A DNA stretch of 14,653 nucleotides, taken from positions 1 to 14,653 of the forward strand of contig CAJASG010000228.1 of assembly GCA_903944555.1 (NCBI GenBank), written 5' to 3'. Positions 14,244 to 14,653 of this stretch are shown here, piece by piece; the stretch's first letter is position 1, and each line of letters starts with the position of its first letter. The notes beneath the pieces were generated by a model, which worked only from the letters and a program-made list of their open reading frames with translations, made no database searches and was not told the origin of the DNA. Origin of the DNA: an uncultured beta proteobacterium (GTDB lineage: Bacteria; Pseudomonadota; Gammaproteobacteria; Burkholderiales; Burkholderiaceae_C). Position numbers and translations under genes: made by a program.

Positions 14244-14653
14244 ATGCGACTACTACACACCATGTTGCGCGTGGCCAACCTCCCGCGTTCGATCAAGTTC
14301 TACACCCAGGTGCTGGGCATGCAACTCCTGCGCACCTCTGAAAACCCGGAGTACAAATACTCGCTGGCCTTCGTGGGATATGAAGGCAATCCCGCGCAAG
14401 CCGAGATCGAGCTCACTTACAACTGGGGGGTGGAGAATTACGACATGGGCACGGCCTATGGCCACATCGCGCTGGGCGTGCCCGATGCCTATGCTGCGGT
14501 GGAGAAGATCAAGGCATCAGGCGGCAACGTTACCCGCGAGGCCGGTCCGGTCAAAGGTGGCAGCACAGTGATTTCATTTGTCACCGACCCGGATGGCTAC
14601 TAGATTGAATTGATCCAGCGCGCCGAACAAGCACAAGGCGCGGGGCTGCGCTA
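14244..14653 (+). pseudogene. gloA: Lactoylglutathione lyase (glyoxalase I) interrupted by an in-frame TAG; runs off the window
   Basis: The frame from ATG 14244 gives 119 residues that align almost residue for residue with bacterial GloA (methylglyoxal detoxification, Ni-dependent VOC fold). Metal ligands His5, Glu56 and His74 are at the canonical positions, with [24 protein letters not shown] and [12 protein letters not shown] conserved. At 14601..14603 the codon expected to be AAG (DPDGYKIELI in the family) is TAG. The same frame then continues IELIQRAEQAQGAGLR to the window end, and Glu122, the fourth ligand, is two codons after the stop. Without read-through the product lacks that ligand. 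A single A-to-T change explains it. It may be a recent mutation, a sequencing error or suppressed amber. If only the part before the stop is translated, the coding region is 14244..14603. Confidence 0.82.

Noticed and set aside
1..14653. Search for a novel defence, mobile or RNA-guided system
   Set aside because: All substantial frames fit metabolic, transport or regulatory families; no repeats, integrases, toxin-antitoxin pairs, nucleases or structured RNAs were recognised by eye.

Overview
The window looks like a piece of a betaproteobacterial chromosome, most likely Burkholderiales / Comamonadaceae (Rhodoferax, Polaromonas or Acidovorax type). This is judged from the fairly high GC content, the protein style and the combination of a ChvE-type sugar transporter with an oxidative pentose/galactose pathway. 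No tRNA, rRNA, insertion sequence, CRISPR array, integrase or phage gene was seen. Coding density is very high and no gene-free stretch exceeds about 150 bases.

Layout. (1) Positions 3..131 hold the tail of a + strand gene, probably an NAD(P)-binding oxidoreductase/epimerase. (2) Positions 137..7972 are a tightly packed seven-gene minus-strand operon read from right to left: chvE (periplasmic sugar-binding protein), gguA (ATPase), gguB (permease), a DHDPS-family dehydratase, an aldehyde dehydrogenase, dgoK and dgoA. Spacings are 69, 1, 27, 6, 3 and -4 bases. The only large gap (chvE-gguA) contains a hairpin. (3) At 8121..9086 a LysR regulator (GbpR type) diverges from chvE. (4) A second divergent pair follows: an SDR sugar dehydrogenase on the minus strand (9083..9859), and on the plus strand an IlvD/Edd aldonate dehydratase (9997..11721) coupled to an SMP-30 lactonase (11721..12650). 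(5) A small cupin gene converges on the lactonase (12655..13038). (6) An apparently unrelated module closes the window: a MarR regulator (13134..13592) diverging from a PaaI-type thioesterase (13669..14223) and gloA (glyoxalase I), whose frame is broken by an in-frame TAG.

How the genes work together. The sugar genes make up a complete non-phosphorylating route for L-arabinose and D-galactose (these differ only at the C5 substituent). ChvE-GguAB would import the sugar. The SDR enzyme oxidises it to the lactone, the SMP-30 protein opens the lactone, and the IlvD/Edd enzyme dehydrates the aldonate to a 2-keto-3-deoxy acid. Two lower branches are present in one operon. For the C5 acid, the DHDPS-family dehydratase plus the aldehyde dehydrogenase give 2-oxoglutarate. 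For the C6 acid, DgoK plus DgoA give pyruvate and glyceraldehyde 3-phosphate. Only one set of upper-pathway enzymes is present, so these are inferred to be bifunctional. The individual families are known. I did not find a convincing new system such as a defence island or novel RNA.

The points most worth a second look are: the amber codon in gloA just before its fourth metal ligand; a PWTFP motif in the aldehyde dehydrogenase where the catalytic Asn is expected; a 10-base motif shared by the two divergent sugar promoters; and a perfect palindrome between marR and the thioesterase gene.
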